From positions 124,001-188,000 of the forward strand of contig JAJXRY010000002.1 of NCBI GenBank assembly GCA_021628825.1: a DNA stretch of 64,000 nucleotides. The letters run 5' to 3'. The position numbers and the translations under genes were made by a program. Source of the stretch: Lachnospiraceae bacterium. Its GTDB lineage: Bacteria > Bacillota > Clostridia > Lachnospirales > Lachnospiraceae. The notes below the pieces were generated by a model. That model saw only the letters and a program-made list of their open reading frames with translations. It was not told the origin of the DNA and made no database searches. How positions within the stretch are numbered: the stretch's first letter is position 1; the number at the start of each line of letters is the position of its first letter. Below, piece by piece: positions 25,174 to 35,573 of this stretch.

Positions 25174-26103
25174 TTATCCCTTTACAGCACCGATCATAAT
25201 ACCCTTGGTAAAGAATCTCTGGAAGATGGGATATACCAGGAGGATCGGTGTTACTACTACAATCGTTACCGTCATACGAATGGATGTTGCTGTGGAGGCA
25301 TGTGCAAGACTGGCTGCCATAGCTTCCGCTGAGGAAGAATTATTTACCAGTGACTTCAAGGAGCTTGCCTGATTCAGATAATTGTACAAAACATACTGTA
25401 ATGTATAGAGCTTATCATCTGTAACCAGAAGCAGGGTATCCTGGAAGGAGTTCCACTGTGCAACTGCTGCAAAGATCGCTACCGTTGCAAGAATCGGTTT
25501 GATAATCGGTATAATGATCTGGAAAAAGATTCTCAGCGTTCCGGCTCCGTCAATCTCTGCCGCATCCTCTAACTCCTTGGGAATAGACTCTACAAAGGTC
25601 TTACATAAAATAATGTAAAATGGCTGAACGGCTGCAGGAAGGATGTAAACCCAGAAGTTATTGGTAAGCCCCAGGTTCTTCATGGTGATAAACCAGGGAA
25701 TAATACCCGCGTTAAAATACATGGTTGCGGCTACCAATCTGAACCACAACTTTCTGTGCCACATGGTTTCTCTGGTAAACATATATCCCAGGAAAGCCGC
25801 TACAATTACCGTTACAAACGTTCCGATCACCGTTCTGGCTAAAGAAATTTTCGTAGCCTGAAGCAGACCGTCAATCTTCATTACGTTCAGGTAATTGGTG
25901 AAGTGAATCCCCTTAGGCCAGAAGACGATCTTTCCACGTTCACTTAAGTCATTTGCACTGATCGTGTTAATAAAAATGTAGTAAAACGGATAAACACATA
26001 CAAAAGCAAAAATGGAATAAATCACATAGGTAAGGATGCTGATAATTCTGTCACCGATACTGACTTTGTATTTTATTTTTTTTGTTTTCGGTTCTTTACT
26101 CAT
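25174..26103 (-). CDS. ABC sugar permease, LplC-like
   Basis: 309 residues, six predicted membrane helices. The EAA loop is clear: ELEDAAEIDGAGTLRIFFQI around residue 195, which contacts an ATPase encoded elsewhere. Partner of the preceding permease; 12 nt separate them. Family: carbohydrate ABC permease group CUT1, LplC type. No ATPase gene lies in the window, as is usual because a shared MsmX-like ATPase serves several importers. Confidence 0.9.
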   Translation of the reverse strand: MSKEPKTKKIKYKVSIGDRIISILTYVIYSIFAFVCVYPFYYIFINTISANDLSERGKIVFWPKGIHFTNYLNVMKIDGLLQATKISLARTVIGTFVTVIVAAFLGYMFTRETMWHRKLWFRLVAATMYFNAGIIPWFITMKNLGLTNNFWVYILPAAVQPFYIILCKTFVESIPKELEDAAEIDGAGTLRIFFQIIIPIIKPILATVAIFAAVAQWNSFQDTLLLVTDDKLYTLQYVLYNYLNQASSLKSLVNNSSSAEAMAASLAHASTATSIRMTVTIVVVTPILLVYPIFQRFFTKGIMIGAVKG

Positions 26104-26115
26104 TTTGCTTCCCCC

Positions 26116-27042
26116 TTAAATAAATCCTTCGCCTCTGATGAGCTTTGAAGCCTTATTGGTAACACACAGCAAAACAACGCTGATCAAAGTCTTCAGAATA
26201 CTGATGGCAGTAGAAAGGGAATATCCTCCGCTACCCATTGCCAGATTGTAAACATACAGGTCAAGAACCTGAATACTATCTTTATTGAATGCATTCTGGA
26301 ATACGAAGTACTGCTCCATTCCGTTGCTGAGGAAGTTTGCAAGATTCAACATAACCAGTACAAAGTAGGTCGGAAGAATACTTGGAATGGTAATGTTCCA
26401 GATAATCTGCATCCTGGATGCACCGTCTACCCTGGCCGCTTCATTCATTTCCTCATCAATTCCGGCGATAGCAGCCAGATACATGATTGCGGCCCATCCG
26501 GCATTTTTCCAGGTCAGCCACAGCCACATCTTAAACCAGATATGATCTCCCGACTGTAAGAACAGAACCGGTGAATCAATAAGTCCCAGCTTCATTCCAA
26601 CCGTATTCACAACGCCGGTACTGTTAAATACACAGTATGCAATGGAGTAAACAAGTACCCAACTGATGAAGTTTGGAAGAGTTGTAACTGTCTGTACGAT
26701 CTTCTGGAATGGTCTGCACTTGATTTCATTAAGAAAGATGGCAAATATCATCGGAAACCAGGAAAACAAAAGGCTGATACCGCTCATAGCAAAAGTATTT
26801 CGAATTACCATAAGCAACTGCTTTAATTTCACATCATTTTCCACCATGGATTTGAACCACTTTAGTCCAACGAACTTATCCCATGAAAGTGATGCAGGCG
26901 GCTTATAGTCAAAAAAGGCATATACCCAGCCATACAGTGGATAATAAGAAAAGACCAACACCAGAATCAGAAAGGGAAGTATGTATAAGAATTCTCTGTA
27001 CCTTCTCAATTCTTTTCTTATTACTGAAAAAAAATCTTTCAT
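26116..27042 (-). CDS. ABC sugar permease, LplB-like
   Basis: 308 residues, six helices, beginning with a cytosolic basic segment. EAA loop EMNEAARVDGASRMQIIWNI is visible around residue 205. Start chosen at ATG 27040-27042 because AGGAGG lies six bases upstream; a longer in-frame start has no site. First gene of the transporter operon, transcribed from the promoter at 27105-27133. Confidence 0.9.
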   Translation of the reverse strand: MKDFFSVIRKELRRYREFLYILPFLILVLVFSYYPLYGWVYAFFDYKPPASLSWDKFVGLKWFKSMVENDVKLKQLLMVIRNTFAMSGISLLFSWFPMIFAIFLNEIKCRPFQKIVQTVTTLPNFISWVLVYSIAYCVFNSTGVVNTVGMKLGLIDSPVLFLQSGDHIWFKMWLWLTWKNAGWAAIMYLAAIAGIDEEMNEAARVDGASRMQIIWNITIPSILPTYFVLVMLNLANFLSNGMEQYFVFQNAFNKDSIQVLDLYVYNLAMGSGGYSLSTAISILKTLISVVLLCVTNKASKLIRGEGFI

Positions 27043-27075
27043 TTCTGTCCTCCTATCTGTTTCTCTCCAACGACT

Positions 27076-27091
27076 TAGTTTAACGTTTGAC
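27076..27091. promoter_or_regulatory. Operator-like site 1
   Basis: TAGTTTAACGTTTGAC, just downstream of the predicted transcription start of the transporter operon. It shares TAGTT(T/A)AACGTTTnnC with site 2. A LacI-family gene lies directly upstream, which makes it the likely binder. Confidence 0.55.
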
Positions 27092-27104
27092 ATCTTTGAT
27101 TTTT

Positions 27105-27133
27105 ATAATATTATCCGATTTCACCTATGTCAA
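27105..27133 (-). promoter_or_regulatory. Transporter operon promoter
   Basis: TTGACA (27128-27133) and TATTAT (27105-27110), 17-bp spacer, about 63 bp before lplB. Confidence 0.82.
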
Positions 27134-27213
27134 CAATTTTTTTGGTGTAATTATGTGCTTTTTTTGTATACTTTCATAAACTTTTTATAATATATTTTTA
27201 TGCAATTTGCATG

Positions 27214-27229
27214 TAGTTAAACGTTTTTC
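27214..27229. promoter_or_regulatory. Operator-like site 2
   Basis: TAGTTAAACGTTTTTC, about 80 bp upstream of the -35 box and 138 bp from site 1 centre to centre, close to 13 helical turns. Confidence 0.5.
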
Positions 27230-27253
27230 TTATATTGGTGTGTTACCAATGCT

Positions 27254-27288
27254 AAAAGAGGCCACAGTCAGTAATGACTGCGACCTCT
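27254..27288 (-). terminator. Terminator of the LacI-family gene
   Basis: Minus-strand AGAGGTCGCAGTCA pairs with TGACTGTGGCCTCT through a short loop and is followed by TTTT. Confidence 0.75.
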
Positions 27289-27321
27289 CCTCGTAACTAT
27301 GCTTATTTTGTTTGATTTCAA

Positions 27322-28359
27322 TTACTTAATTTCCTTAACAGAACATCTCTCCACAAGGAAACACGGAATCAATATTTCCCTGTTCATTTCCACTTCACCC
27401 TTTTCGATCTGATCGAATAGAAGCTTCGCTGAGGTAGTTCCAATTTCCTTAAGCGGCAGCGCCATGGTTGTAAGTCCCGGAATCATGTACTCGGAAAGCA
27501 CATGGTTATCAAAGCCCACAACTGACACATCCCGTCCTGCCCGAAGTCCCTGTTCATCCAGATACTGGTATACACCTCCGGCTATCACATCTGACATACA
27601 GAAAATAGCGGTGATATCTTCCTTCAATAATCTCTTAGTTTCCTGGTAACCTGACGGCTTATTCCAATCCACGTAGCGTACCAGCCTTGGATTATAAAGA
27701 ATCTGCGCATCAAACAGGGCATTCTGATATCCCTTCAGTCTTCGCCGGGTATGAAGATTATCTTCCCTCCCGGCAAGGAGCGCTATTTTTTTATGACCCT
27801 TCCGAATCAGGTAACGTGTCATCTGATAGGCTGATATTTCGTCATCCGGAAGCACTGCAGAAATCATTGGATTCTGATCGTAAGCATAGGCCATAACGGC
27901 CGGAGTTCCGAAATTTTCAGGAAAACAGTTGATTTTTCTGGCATGTCCTGCAATATAAATAATACCGTCTACCATATGAGAATTCAGTTCATCTAGTATA
28001 GGGTTCAATATAGAATGGAACGCCGCGTCGTTGTTATACCAAGTATCCTGCCATCGCGCATACAGACGGAGATTCCTTACCGTTGTCCTGTAGCTGCGCT
28101 GTTCACAATAGCTCATAATGCCTTCGATAATTTCCGGTGTAGAAAACTGTGCAATATCGTCTGCTATAATAGCTATGCTTTTGGTCTTCTGACTGCGTAG
28201 ACCCTGGGCTATGGTATTGGGGCGATAGCCACGTTTCTCTATAACCTCCAGAATCCTCTGTTTGGTCTTTTCTCCAACCTTAGCTTTCCCGTTTAAAACA
28301 TTGGAAACAGTTGTAATCGATACATTACATTCCTCTGCGATATCCTTAATTGTAACCAT
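27322..28359 (-). CDS. LacI-family transcriptional regulator
   Basis: Intact, 345 residues. The helix-turn-helix MVTIKDIAEECNVSITTVSN with hinge VLNGKAKVGEKTKQRI is standard. The C-terminal periplasmic-binding-like domain has GRDVSVVGFDNHVLSEYMIPGLTT, where family members bind the effector sugar. It is transcribed from its own promoter and probably represses the transporter operon downstream. Some members also act as activators, so the sign is inferred. Confidence 0.92.
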   Translation of the reverse strand: MVTIKDIAEECNVSITTVSNVLNGKAKVGEKTKQRILEVIEKRGYRPNTIAQGLRSQKTKSIAIIADDIAQFSTPEIIEGIMSYCEQRSYRTTVRNLRLYARWQDTWYNNDAAFHSILNPILDELNSHMVDGIIYIAGHARKINCFPENFGTPAVMAYAYDQNPMISAVLPDDEISAYQMTRYLIRKGHKKIALLAGREDNLHTRRRLKGYQNALFDAQILYNPRLVRYVDWNKPSGYQETKRLLKEDITAIFCMSDVIAGGVYQYLDEQGLRAGRDVSVVGFDNHVLSEYMIPGLTTMALPLKEIGTTSAKLLFDQIEKGEVEMNREILIPCFLVERCSVKEIK

Positions 28360-28425
28360 GCTCCAGCTTACCCTTTACCCATATGATGTATTTACTTCAC
28401 AGCATAAGTATGCTTTCTGCATTCA

Positions 28426-28454
28426 ATTATAGAATTTCATATTTTTTATGTCAA
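28426..28454 (-). promoter_or_regulatory. Promoter of the LacI-family gene
   Basis: TTGACA (28449-28454), TATAAT (28426-28431), exact 17-bp spacer; leader of about 60 nt. Confidence 0.82.
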
Positions 28455-28483
28455 TCTTTTATGCCAATCCTTCGGAAATGCTA

Positions 28484-28681
28484 CTACTGGAAAAACAGCG
28501 TACACCCCATGTCCTTGAATTCCTGCATTTTCGTAAGCAAAAGTTCCTCACTAACCTGAAGATACTGACTGCTGCAGGAAATACACAGGAAATCTTTCGC
28601 TCCGCGGTTATAAATCTTTCTGTAAAGTGCAATTTCATCATGAGCGAGTTCTTTTCCGCATTTTCTACAGTATTCATCCAT
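28484..28681 (-). CDS. Small protein with two CxxC pairs
   Basis: 65 residues beginning MDEYCRKCGKELAHDEIALY, with a second pair at CISCSSQYL; two CxxC pairs about 25 residues apart suggest one zinc ribbon. Family not recognised. The start overlaps the GH27 stop as TAATG, so its translation is coupled to that gene. It ends 30 bp before the LacI-family promoter. Confidence 0.6.
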   Translation of the reverse strand: MDEYCRKCGKELAHDEIALYRKIYNRGAKDFLCISCSSQYLQVSEELLLTKMQEFKDMGCTLFFQ

Positions 28682-29812
28682 TACCTGGTCACCAGTTCAC
28701 CGATCAGCACTCTGCATTGATCCGGCGCAATTTTCAGTCTGTAGCCATCATAAAACACACCATAATCTTCCCCGGTAACAGCATCTTTCAATCTAAGACC
28801 CATTCCACATTCTGAATGAATGCCAAGATCGTCAAAGGAAACACTCATAATCTGTACCCAATCGTCCTTGGCATCTACGTTAAAGAATCCGATAGCAACA
28901 CGATTGCCGGATAACAGCTTCGCTAAAATATATTTCTGTCCATCCACCTTTCCCACTACAAAAGGCGGTCTGCAATCAGCATCCTGATGAATGGAAATCA
29001 GTCCCTGATTTAATAAAGTAGCCTTGTTTACCTCATCCAGTTTCCGAATATCTGCGCCAATAATCAGTGGTGAGCCAAGAAATGCCCACATTGCAAAATG
29101 CTGTAAATACTGCTCGTCGGTGCATCCTCCGATTCCCACGTTGCCATTTCCATGCATGCCGACAATCAGCATATCCATGTCATTGTAACATCCGGGAGCA
29201 TTCCCTTCAACATTCTCTACCTGAGAAACGAAAATATCCTTATAGCTTTTTTTGGTACATCAAAAAAATATCTCCGGTGGAACGATAGCTTCCTGCTCCT
29301 CTGGAGCGCATCCACTTAGCCGGATCCTGAACTCCCCAGTTACATGCTGCCAGAAATATTTTCCTTCCACTGTTTCGAAGTGCCACGGCCATGGTCAGAT
29401 ACGCATTTTTCGCATTGCCACTTTCCGGGAAATTGCAGAAATCATACTTCAGATAATCCACACCCCATTCTGCAAATTGCTTCGCATCCTCGAATTCATG
29501 TCCATAGCTACTGGGATAACCGGCACAGGTTTTAAATCCTGCGCAGGAATACATTCCAAATTTAAGTCCCTTGCTATGGACATAGTCAGCCAGCGCTTTC
29601 ATTCCATTCGGAAACAGTTCCGGATCTGCCACAAGCTTTCCGTCAACCCGTTCCCTCAGTGACCAACAGTCATCAACAATCACATACTCGTAACCAACTT
29701 CCTGATACCCTTCCGAAACAAGCCGGTCTGTAATTTCCATAATCAGCTTCTCATTAATATGAGACCCGAATGTATTCCATGAATTCCACCCCATCGGTGA
29801 TTTATAATTCAT
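28681..29812 (-). CDS. GH27 alpha-galactosidase, frame breaks
   Basis: Removes terminal alpha-galactosyl residues (or a related sugar). N-terminus SPMGWNSWNTFG and VIVDDCWSLRER are classic GH27; the nucleophile Asp lies in VDYLKYDFCNFP and the acid/base Asp in the corrected CYNDMDMLIVGMHG. Two seven-base runs (T 29247-29253, A 29262-29268) break the frame at about residue 190; shortening each to five gives a continuous protein of about 375 residues. Start ATG at 29812 after GGGAGG. No signal peptide. It follows GH43 by 58 bp on the same strand. Confidence 0.88.
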
Positions 29813-29870
29813 ATTGAAACCTCCCTAAATAATGACTTATAAGTTACTACAGCACATGCAATAACATAGA

Positions 29871-31268
29871 TTATGATAACTCAAATGATCTTAATGCAGC
29901 ATTTCCGTTACCGCGATAGGTCAGGTAAAGCGCCTGTATTCCATCCGGAATCGTAACCGGTGCGGTGTACTTTTCCCAGACATTGGTATATTGAACTTCT
30001 AATGTCGCCAGTACCTCTCCATCCCATGCTGTCTTTACTTCAAAAGTGCCATCTGCATAGCCCCGGGTCCAAATACTGATTTCACGAATATCATGGCAGT
30101 CAAAATATTTGAAGCCGATGGTAGTTGAATCTGTAATATTGGCAATATATCCAACTTCTTCGTCTCCATCCCTGCCGTCCTGCATTACTCGTGGAAAATT
30201 CCCTTCGCCCACATAAACTGATGGGGTATCGGTAAACAGATTACATGCAAGATAAGCGGGGTATTCGCCTTTACCCTCAAGCGGACCTCCATTTAAACCG
30301 CAGGAGGTAATTTTTACCTGTGGAATACTGCCGTCCGGCATAATCTGCAGCTTTTCAGCACATCCCTGTCTGCTGTACCAGGTATTATTGGTATGCCTGT
30401 GATAAAAAATGTACCAGTCCTCTCCGATCTGCACAATACTTCCGTGATTATTGGCACCGTAAGCTGTTGGCATATCTGCCGGCTTGTAGGTATCGATGTG
30501 CAGATCACAATTGCTGACAATAACTCCGCCATAGACAAAGTCCCTGGTAGGATTCTTGCTGGTGGCATAACATAATTCGTGCATTAATATGGATGAATAG
30601 ACAAAATAATAGGTGTCACCTACTTTACGGATGGAAGGTGCCTCAAAAAACTCATGTCCCTCAAATCCGGTACCGGCACCATATTCACAGCCGGGGGCCA
30701 CAAACACCGGAGCTTCCCTGATCGTCAGCATATCTGCTCCCAACACCGTAGCCATAGCCCCGGTACGGGATTTATCACCTTTTCCGCAAAATCCGGTATA
30801 AATATATGTCACATCTCCTTCCGTCAGAACCCCCGGGTCAAACTGGGGCTCATCACCTTCCTTTTCGCCCAGACGTGTGCCATCTTCATAATGAACATAG
30901 CCATAAAATTCATACTTTCCTGCCGGAGTATCACATACAGCAACTGATACTACCGAAACCTTGTCCAGCACATAATAAAGATAGTACCTTCCGTCCGGTC
31001 CCACCGTAACATCCGGGGCATACAGACACATTTTGCCTTCCGGGTTCAGCGGATCGGCTGTCTTCGGATAAATCACACCCTCATATCTCCAGTTGCCCAG
31101 GTCATCGACCGGAGCTGACCAGCACACATAGTCTCCCATGCAGAAAACATATCCGTTAAAGTAATCATGGGATCCGTAAACATATACGCGATCGCCAAAA
31201 ACATAAGGTTCTCCGTCCGGAATATACTCCCAGGACGGTAAATATGGGTTAAACGCTTGTTTTTTCAC
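29871..31268 (-). CDS. GH43 beta-xylosidase/arabinofuranosidase with C-terminal CBM6-like domain
   Basis: Intact, about 465 residues. GTG start at 31266-31268, chosen for AAAGGAGG upstream. The N-terminal five-bladed propeller begins FNPYLPSWEYIPDGEPYVFG and has CLYAPDVTVGPDGRYYLYY, FFEAPSIRKVGDTYYFVYS and a HGSIVQIGEDWYIFYHR blade. The last 130 residues look like a CBM6-type sandwich (GYADGTFEVKTAWDG). The substrate is most likely arabinoxylan oligomers; GH43 covers several activities, so the exact one is open. Confidence 0.88.
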   Translation of the reverse strand: MKKQAFNPYLPSWEYIPDGEPYVFGDRVYVYGSHDYFNGYVFCMGDYVCWSAPVDDLGNWRYEGVIYPKTADPLNPEGKMCLYAPDVTVGPDGRYYLYYVLDKVSVVSVAVCDTPAGKYEFYGYVHYEDGTRLGEKEGDEPQFDPGVLTEGDVTYIYTGFCGKGDKSRTGAMATVLGADMLTIREAPVFVAPGCEYGAGTGFEGHEFFEAPSIRKVGDTYYFVYSSILMHELCYATSKNPTRDFVYGGVIVSNCDLHIDTYKPADMPTAYGANNHGSIVQIGEDWYIFYHRHTNNTWYSRQGCAEKLQIMPDGSIPQVKITSCGLNGGPLEGKGEYPAYLACNLFTDTPSVYVGEGNFPRVMQDGRDGDEEVGYIANITDSTTIGFKYFDCHDIREISIWTRGYADGTFEVKTAWDGEVLATLEVQYTNVWEKYTAPVTIPDGIQALYLTYRGNGNAALRSFELS

Positions 31269-31356
31269 TTTGATATCCTCCTTTGCAAGCCTAATCCATG
31301 TACATTGTTTCATAAAGCAAATTACTGGGTGCTAGTACACCGATTTCTAAACTAGT

Positions 31357-32913
31357 TTAAGCCTTCAAGCTGACCACACGATCATAGTCATATCCTCGAT
31401 CCGGATTCACCTTTCCGGCATTCAGTTCGAAATAAACCACACCGTTTTCGTTTACAGGAAGCTCTACGCAGATATTTCCATCCTCCTGCTTTTTACGCTC
31501 TGTTTTTACAAAAGGTCTGGATGATTCCCGAATCAGCTTCGTCTGTTCCTCACTCAGATTGGCAGGTTCTCCCATATCATGCCATACCTTCAAGGGATTA
31601 CATGTTTCCTCATCTACCGTCTTAGTCAGGAAGCAGTACTCCTCCTGTTCAACCGGAAATGTAAACTCCAACAGCATTTTTTCTTTACCCTGTTCTGTAC
31701 TTTTACGGGCAATATTCCAGGCTACACCAAGATAGTCACCGTTTGCACGTTTCAAAACGACAATATTGTCATCCTTATATACACAATTGGCTTCACTTTC
31801 CTCAAGCTTTTTGTAAAAAGCAAATGTCCAGAAGGTCGGCTTGGTAATACAGCCATTGGCAACCAGTCCAAAGCCGCCGTGGAATGGTGTAAAAGGAACT
31901 CCCAGCTCTTCAAACACATCACCAAATGTCCAGTAGGAATAGGATTCATTCACATCTCCCAATCTGGAAAGCTGCTGTGCTATAAAGGCCGCATTCAGGT
32001 TTGTATCATGAATGACGCCCTGAGGAGTATAGGAGCTGTTGAACTCCGTGATATGAATCTGCAGACCCTTATATTCCGGGAAACTGTCAATAATATCTCT
32101 GGTTGTTTTTAAATTGGCAAAGCCGTCCTCTGCCTTCATCAGTTCAGAATATGCATAATGTCCAATACATTCCGGCGGATCAATGGTGTAATGATGTCTG
32201 GTTACGAAATCCACAGGTATGTGATTCTCATGGCAATATTCCATAAATGCCTGAATCCATTTCTCATCCGTTCCGCCACAGACAGCAGGGCCTCCTACAC
32301 GGAATCCCGGATTCACTTCCTTTATGGTATCAAAGGTTCTATGGAACAGCTTAAAATATTCCTGCATATCCGCATTTTCCCAGAAGCCGCAAAGATTGGG
32401 CTCGTTCCATACTTCAATGGGCCATTGAATAACTTCCTCTTCTCCATAGCGTCCCATCAGATGCCGCAGCAAAGAATGCACCATATCACACCACATATCA
32501 TAATCTTTTGGAGGAGTGGTATTTCCCTGCCAGTAAAAGATAGTCTGGCTTCCACTTGCCAACTTTTTAGGCATAAAACCCAGTTCAAGAAAAGGTCTCA
32601 GCCCCACCTTCTTATAGGCATCCATTACTCTATCCAGATAAGTATAGTTGTACTCGACCCTTACCTTACCATCCTCCTCATAGGTCTGAAAGATCGCCAT
32701 ATCATCACAGAATAATCCATGTCCCCGGATATGCTTAAATCCGATTTCCTTTTGAACCAAGCGCAGCTCCTCCTGATATTCTTCTGTCAATGCAAGCCCC
32801 ATTCTTCCGGTTCCCACACAATAATCTACATTATTGTGAAAAAAGACCTTTGAATCCTTTGTAATCACGATCTTTTTTCTGTCATTCTCTGTTGCTCCAC
32901 CCCAATTTACCAT
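31357..32913 (-). CDS. GH39 beta-xylosidase
   Basis: Intact, 518 residues. Catalytic acid/base in IEVWNEPNLCGFWE (residues about 166-179) and nucleophile in IHITEFNSSYTPQG (about 284-297), the standard GH39 pair. A C-terminal beta-sandwich follows. Releases xylose from xylo-oligosaccharides. Start ATG at 32913 after GAAGGAGA. It diverges from an AraC-type gene across 192 bp, suggesting direct control. A TAAACTAGTTTA palindrome lies at its 3' end (31348-31359). Confidence 0.92.
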   Translation of the reverse strand: MVNWGGATENDRKKIVITKDSKVFFHNNVDYCVGTGRMGLALTEEYQEELRLVQKEIGFKHIRGHGLFCDDMAIFQTYEEDGKVRVEYNYTYLDRVMDAYKKVGLRPFLELGFMPKKLASGSQTIFYWQGNTTPPKDYDMWCDMVHSLLRHLMGRYGEEEVIQWPIEVWNEPNLCGFWENADMQEYFKLFHRTFDTIKEVNPGFRVGGPAVCGGTDEKWIQAFMEYCHENHIPVDFVTRHHYTIDPPECIGHYAYSELMKAEDGFANLKTTRDIIDSFPEYKGLQIHITEFNSSYTPQGVIHDTNLNAAFIAQQLSRLGDVNESYSYWTFGDVFEELGVPFTPFHGGFGLVANGCITKPTFWTFAFYKKLEESEANCVYKDDNIVVLKRANGDYLGVAWNIARKSTEQGKEKMLLEFTFPVEQEEYCFLTKTVDEETCNPLKVWHDMGEPANLSEEQTKLIRESSRPFVKTERKKQEDGNICVELPVNENGVVYFELNAGKVNPDRGYDYDRVVSLKA

Positions 32914-33105
32914 GCATGTATCTCCTTCTTCTAAATCATGTTCCTATGCAGTCACGCATCAGATGTCTGATCGCTGCACGATCCGCAGCTCTCTGATAAT
33001 GATTGCCATATTAATCTGATACTATCGCATTGATCTAAAGTTTCCAATGATTTATACTATAAGAAAATTGATATATCCTCTGATGTGTCAGAGTGGAGAT
33101 TCCAG

Positions 33106-33949
33106 ATGACTGAAATTGAATTTGTCGGCTACAGTGCCGTTCACCCCTCAGATTTTATATATGATGTTCCGAATGGCTTTACAGGCTATCTTCTGCTTCT
33201 TTTCGACTCTCCCTCGGAGCTGCTCATAGACGGAAGACTAATGCGGACAGCCGCCAATTCTGCTATTCTGTATACACCAGGAAGCAGGATTTATTACCGT
33301 GCTGCCGGTGAAGAATACCGGAATGACTGGATTCGTTTTTCGTTCCGATCACTCCTTCGTGAAGCTGTTTCCGTTAACAAACACCCCTTTTCCCGTAACA
33401 GATTCGGAATACTGTCATCAGCTTTTTAAATTACTAACCTGGGAGTCCGCCTTTTCCTCCTCTGAAAGCGAAGCAAACATTACTCACCTGCTGCGGGTTC
33501 TGTTCTCCAAATTAAGAGAAGGAACCCAGAATGAGTCCCCGGGTATTCACGATCATGAGCTGGTTGCATTGCATAAGATGATCTACAATAATCCTCAGCT
33601 TCCATGGAATATAAACATGATGGTTGCGAAGCTTCACTTAAGTCCCAGTCATCTTCAGACTCTCTATCACCGCCAATTTGGCTCCTCCTGCATGGACAAT
33701 GTCATCGAAGGACGTCTGCGCCGTGCACAGGATTTATTAGAGTACAGCGAATACTCCATCCGCGACATTTCCGAGCAATGTGGTTATAATAATGTAGAGC
33801 ATTTCTGCAGACAGTTCCGTCAGCATAACGGCTGTACCCCTGGACAATACCGGAAAAATGCATCAGCGGAAAGCGACAAAAGACTTCTCACCCACAATAC
33901 CCTGGGAGGAAGGGAGTTTGAGAAGATTAATCGAAATATCCGGAAATAG
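33106..33949 (+). CDS. AraC-family regulator, one frame break
   Basis: N-terminal cupin-like sugar-sensing part (VGYSAVHPSDFIYDVPNGFT) and C-terminal double helix-turn-helix (INMMVAKLHLSPSHLQTLYH and YSIRDISEQCGYNNVEHFCR). A five-T run (33346-33350) breaks the frame near residue 80; removing one T joins NDWIRF to RSDHSFVKLF. Start at ATG 33106-33108 with GGAG upstream, preferred over an earlier codon. Divergent to GH39, so a likely activator of the xylosidase genes. Confidence 0.85.
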
Positions 33950-33994
33950 TGTTTCGGCAGCTGCTTTATTCAGCGTTTCCTTAAGCGTTCGCTT

Positions 33995-35393
33995 CTACCT
34001 GTAAATAAATTTCAGCTTTCCAATACCGATTTCATCTCCGGGTTCGATGATTTCCGACGCATTTGGTTCTAATCGCATCCCGTTCCGGAAAGTTCCGTTC
34101 GTCGAGTTGAGATCCGTGATAAAGAACCGGTTTCCATCCCTTGATATTCTTGCATGAAGGCGGCTTACACTCTGATCATTTAACACAAGATCCACTGCTC
34201 CTGCCATTTTTTTCCTACTGTGATTGGCAGTTTTTGCAACGGGATATGATATTTGTTGCTCTTCCCAATTCCGTATAATTTATTATCACTGTTCTCTATC
34301 CACGGAATAAATACGGTGTGCCCGGAATCATCCGGCTGCGGAGCCTTTTCCGGTTCTGTGACGTCCTGATACCGGACATAGTGGAATGAATCGGCAGTAT
34401 ATTCTTTTCTTATTAATTTTTAGAGTTCGGGAAGGCCCATTCCACAAGCCTTCTCCAAAGTGACTTTTTCTCCTCCGATTCCGGAAATCGGACATACGAC
34501 ATCGTTGTCTCCCGGATCCCGGAATTCCGGGGGGCCTTCTGTTCCTGTCCTTTCTCCTGCATCATCCGGGGCTCTGCCATATGTTGCTCCTGTATCCCTT
34601 CATTCCTGCTTCTGCTATTTACATTTCCCCTCCACTGCGTCCCTCTGTTCTTCTCCCTTTCATCCCAGGGCATCTCCTGTGCTGTTCCCTGTGTGCCCCG
34701 ATTCCAGCCTGCATTTTGTACCGGAACTTCCCGACTCTGACTTCCCTGATTCCGGTATAAATTCTGTGTCTGCATATTGGGGGTCCAGTTGCTTTGCGTC
34801 ATTGCTTCATTCTGTTCATGGATCCTCTCTTCCATCTGTTCTTCATCATAGTTTTCCTGAAACCAGGTAATCAGCTCATCCAACACAAACTGCTGCCGGT
34901 TCAGCAGATCCGTCATCTGGTATACAGCCTCGACAAGCAGTATATTTTCGGAGTCCATATGCTGCATAAAAAACTCATTAAGATCACGCAAAGACGTGTT
35001 CTCCTCCCCCATCCTCTCCGGATAATAAATAAAGCTGTATTCCCCGGTTGCCATATCCATATATACAAATTCCGGCAGCAGCAAAAGATCCTCAGGACTG
35101 AGCAAATACTTCTCCATTACTTCGCTGATCGTACGAAGCCCCGAAAACAGCTTCTGTAAATGACGCATCTGCAAGGGCTGTGCCTCCAGGATGCTCTGAA
35201 TGCTCTGGCGCGAGGTAATATCATAATATAGAAGTGATTCCCCGTTTATCATCCGTTCCTGACAGGGGATCAGCCCGTCAATCGTATTCTCTGTAATCAT
35301 TTTTTTATCAAATATCCATTCTGTCCCGGGTCTTCTTTTTTTCAATTACAAGATAATTGTGCCGGAAATCCCGGATATATTTTTGGTTTTCAT
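33995..35393 (-). CDS. DUF6382 and FHA domain protein of the Tad locus, frame breaks
   Basis: N-terminal DUF6382-like domain (IDGLIPCQERMINGESLLYY, then YLLSPEDLLLLPEFVYMD), a long Gln/Asn/Arg-rich linker, one short hydrophobic segment (WRRLVEWAFPNSK), and a C-terminal FHA domain (VSRLHARISRDGNRFFI, LNSTNGTFRNG) that binds phosphothreonine. Breaks at T 34207-34213, T 34417-34421 and near 35335 are run-length changes; the start is then ATG 35391-35393. FHA proteins with this layout sit at the ends of Tad loci in Firmicutes and probably signal phosphorylation to pilus assembly. Last gene of the operon. Confidence 0.7.
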
Positions 35394-35573
35394 TTCACTT
35401 TCACCCTTTCTTAATTTGATTATAGCCATACAGCCTCTTCCTGGTTACCTTTCATTACCTTTCATCTATCCTTTATTTATCATTCATCAATATTTTCTTT
35501 ATGTATCTATCTTCCTGTCATTATTTTGTCATTACAATGTCGTTATTTTATCATTACTGTCTGCTGCATACTG

